Part shown: positions 6,786-6,823 of the stretch, piece by piece
Position numbering within the stretch: the stretch's first letter is position 1
Layout of the letters: each line of letters starts with the position of its first letter
Origin: Dehalococcoidia bacterium
Lineage (GTDB): Bacteria > Chloroflexota > Dehalococcoidia > Dehalococcoidales > RBG-16-60-22
Assembly: GCA_004375725.1 (NCBI GenBank)
Contig: SOKS01000131.1
Span: 1-6,823, forward strand
Length of the DNA: 6,823 nt
Direction: 5' to 3'
Notes under the pieces: generated by a model
What the model was told of the DNA's origin: nothing
The model's database searches: none
Seen by the model: only the letters and a program-made list of their open reading frames with translations
Position numbers and translations under genes: made by a program

Positions 6786-6823
6786 CTTCTTCCGTTCCCT
6801 CTCTCAAAGACGTCTCTTCAATC
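6772..6823 (-). CDS. rpoB: Probable 3' end of rpoB (RNA polymerase beta), partial
   Basis: A minus-strand frame entering from the right edge encodes 16 residues, IEETSLREGTEEDAGN, and stops at TAA 6774-6772. It overlaps the first codons of rpoC by 14 nt. rpoB directly precedes rpoC in nearly all bacteria, and a short acidic tail is plausible for an RpoB C-terminus. No diagnostic RpoB motif lies inside the window, so identity rests on position. A second frame ends at TGA 6806-6804 (residues LKRRL) and would leave an 18-nt gap instead. The third frame stops almost at once. The acidic overlapping frame is preferred because it would suit translational coupling of beta and beta-prime. Confidence 0.5.
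   Translation of the reverse strand, partial: IEETSLREGTEEDAGN

Noticed and set aside
1..6823. A new defence, mobile or biosynthetic system in the window.
   Set aside because: All sizeable genes but one are standard housekeeping genes. No repeats, transposase, integrase, toxin-antitoxin pair, RNA gene or CRISPR units were seen on either strand.

Overview
The window reads as chromosomal housekeeping DNA from a bacterium, most likely an uncultured or cultured member of the Chloroflexi (Chloroflexota), class Dehalococcoidia. This is inferred from the character of the RpoC sequence (N-terminus, an extra charged helical stretch after the first zinc finger, no proteobacterial insert in the trigger loop), from ruvB following rpoC, and from my recollection of such proteins. 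No 16S or other decisive marker is present, so the assignment is tentative. I see no mobile element, CRISPR array, tRNA or rRNA.

Layout from left to right. Positions 1-73 hold the end of something not identifiable, followed by a good rho-independent hairpin (74-105). Next, on the minus strand, is queH (112-645), an iron-sulphur epoxyqueuosine reductase for the last step of queuosine synthesis. A 129-bp divergent intergenic region (646-774) separates it from a plus-strand gene (775-1653, TTG start with a perfect AGGAGG). That gene encodes a 292-residue conserved-looking protein of unknown function. It converges on the minus-strand ruvB (1703-2725), which lies 16 bp behind the very large minus-strand rpoC (2742-6785). 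The right edge (6772-6823) appears to hold the last codons of rpoB, overlapping the rpoC start by 14 nt.

Functionally, the right two thirds is an rpoB-rpoC-ruvB transcription unit running right to left: RNA polymerase beta and beta-prime, then the Holliday-junction branch-migration motor. The left third contains queH and the unknown gene as separate divergent units. In several other phyla ruvAB sits beside queuosine genes, so ruvB and queH here may be a split remnant of that arrangement, interrupted by the inverted unknown gene.

The point most worth a second look is the start of ruvB. The full RuvB N-terminus is encoded, but the only reading frame for it has a stop codon directly upstream and no ATG, GTG or TTG before residue 55. 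A strong Shine-Dalgarno points to an ATA start codon at 2725. A naive gene call would start at GTG 2563 and lose 54 conserved residues. I found no convincing novel multi-gene system; the unknown protein at 775-1653 is the only uncharacterised component.
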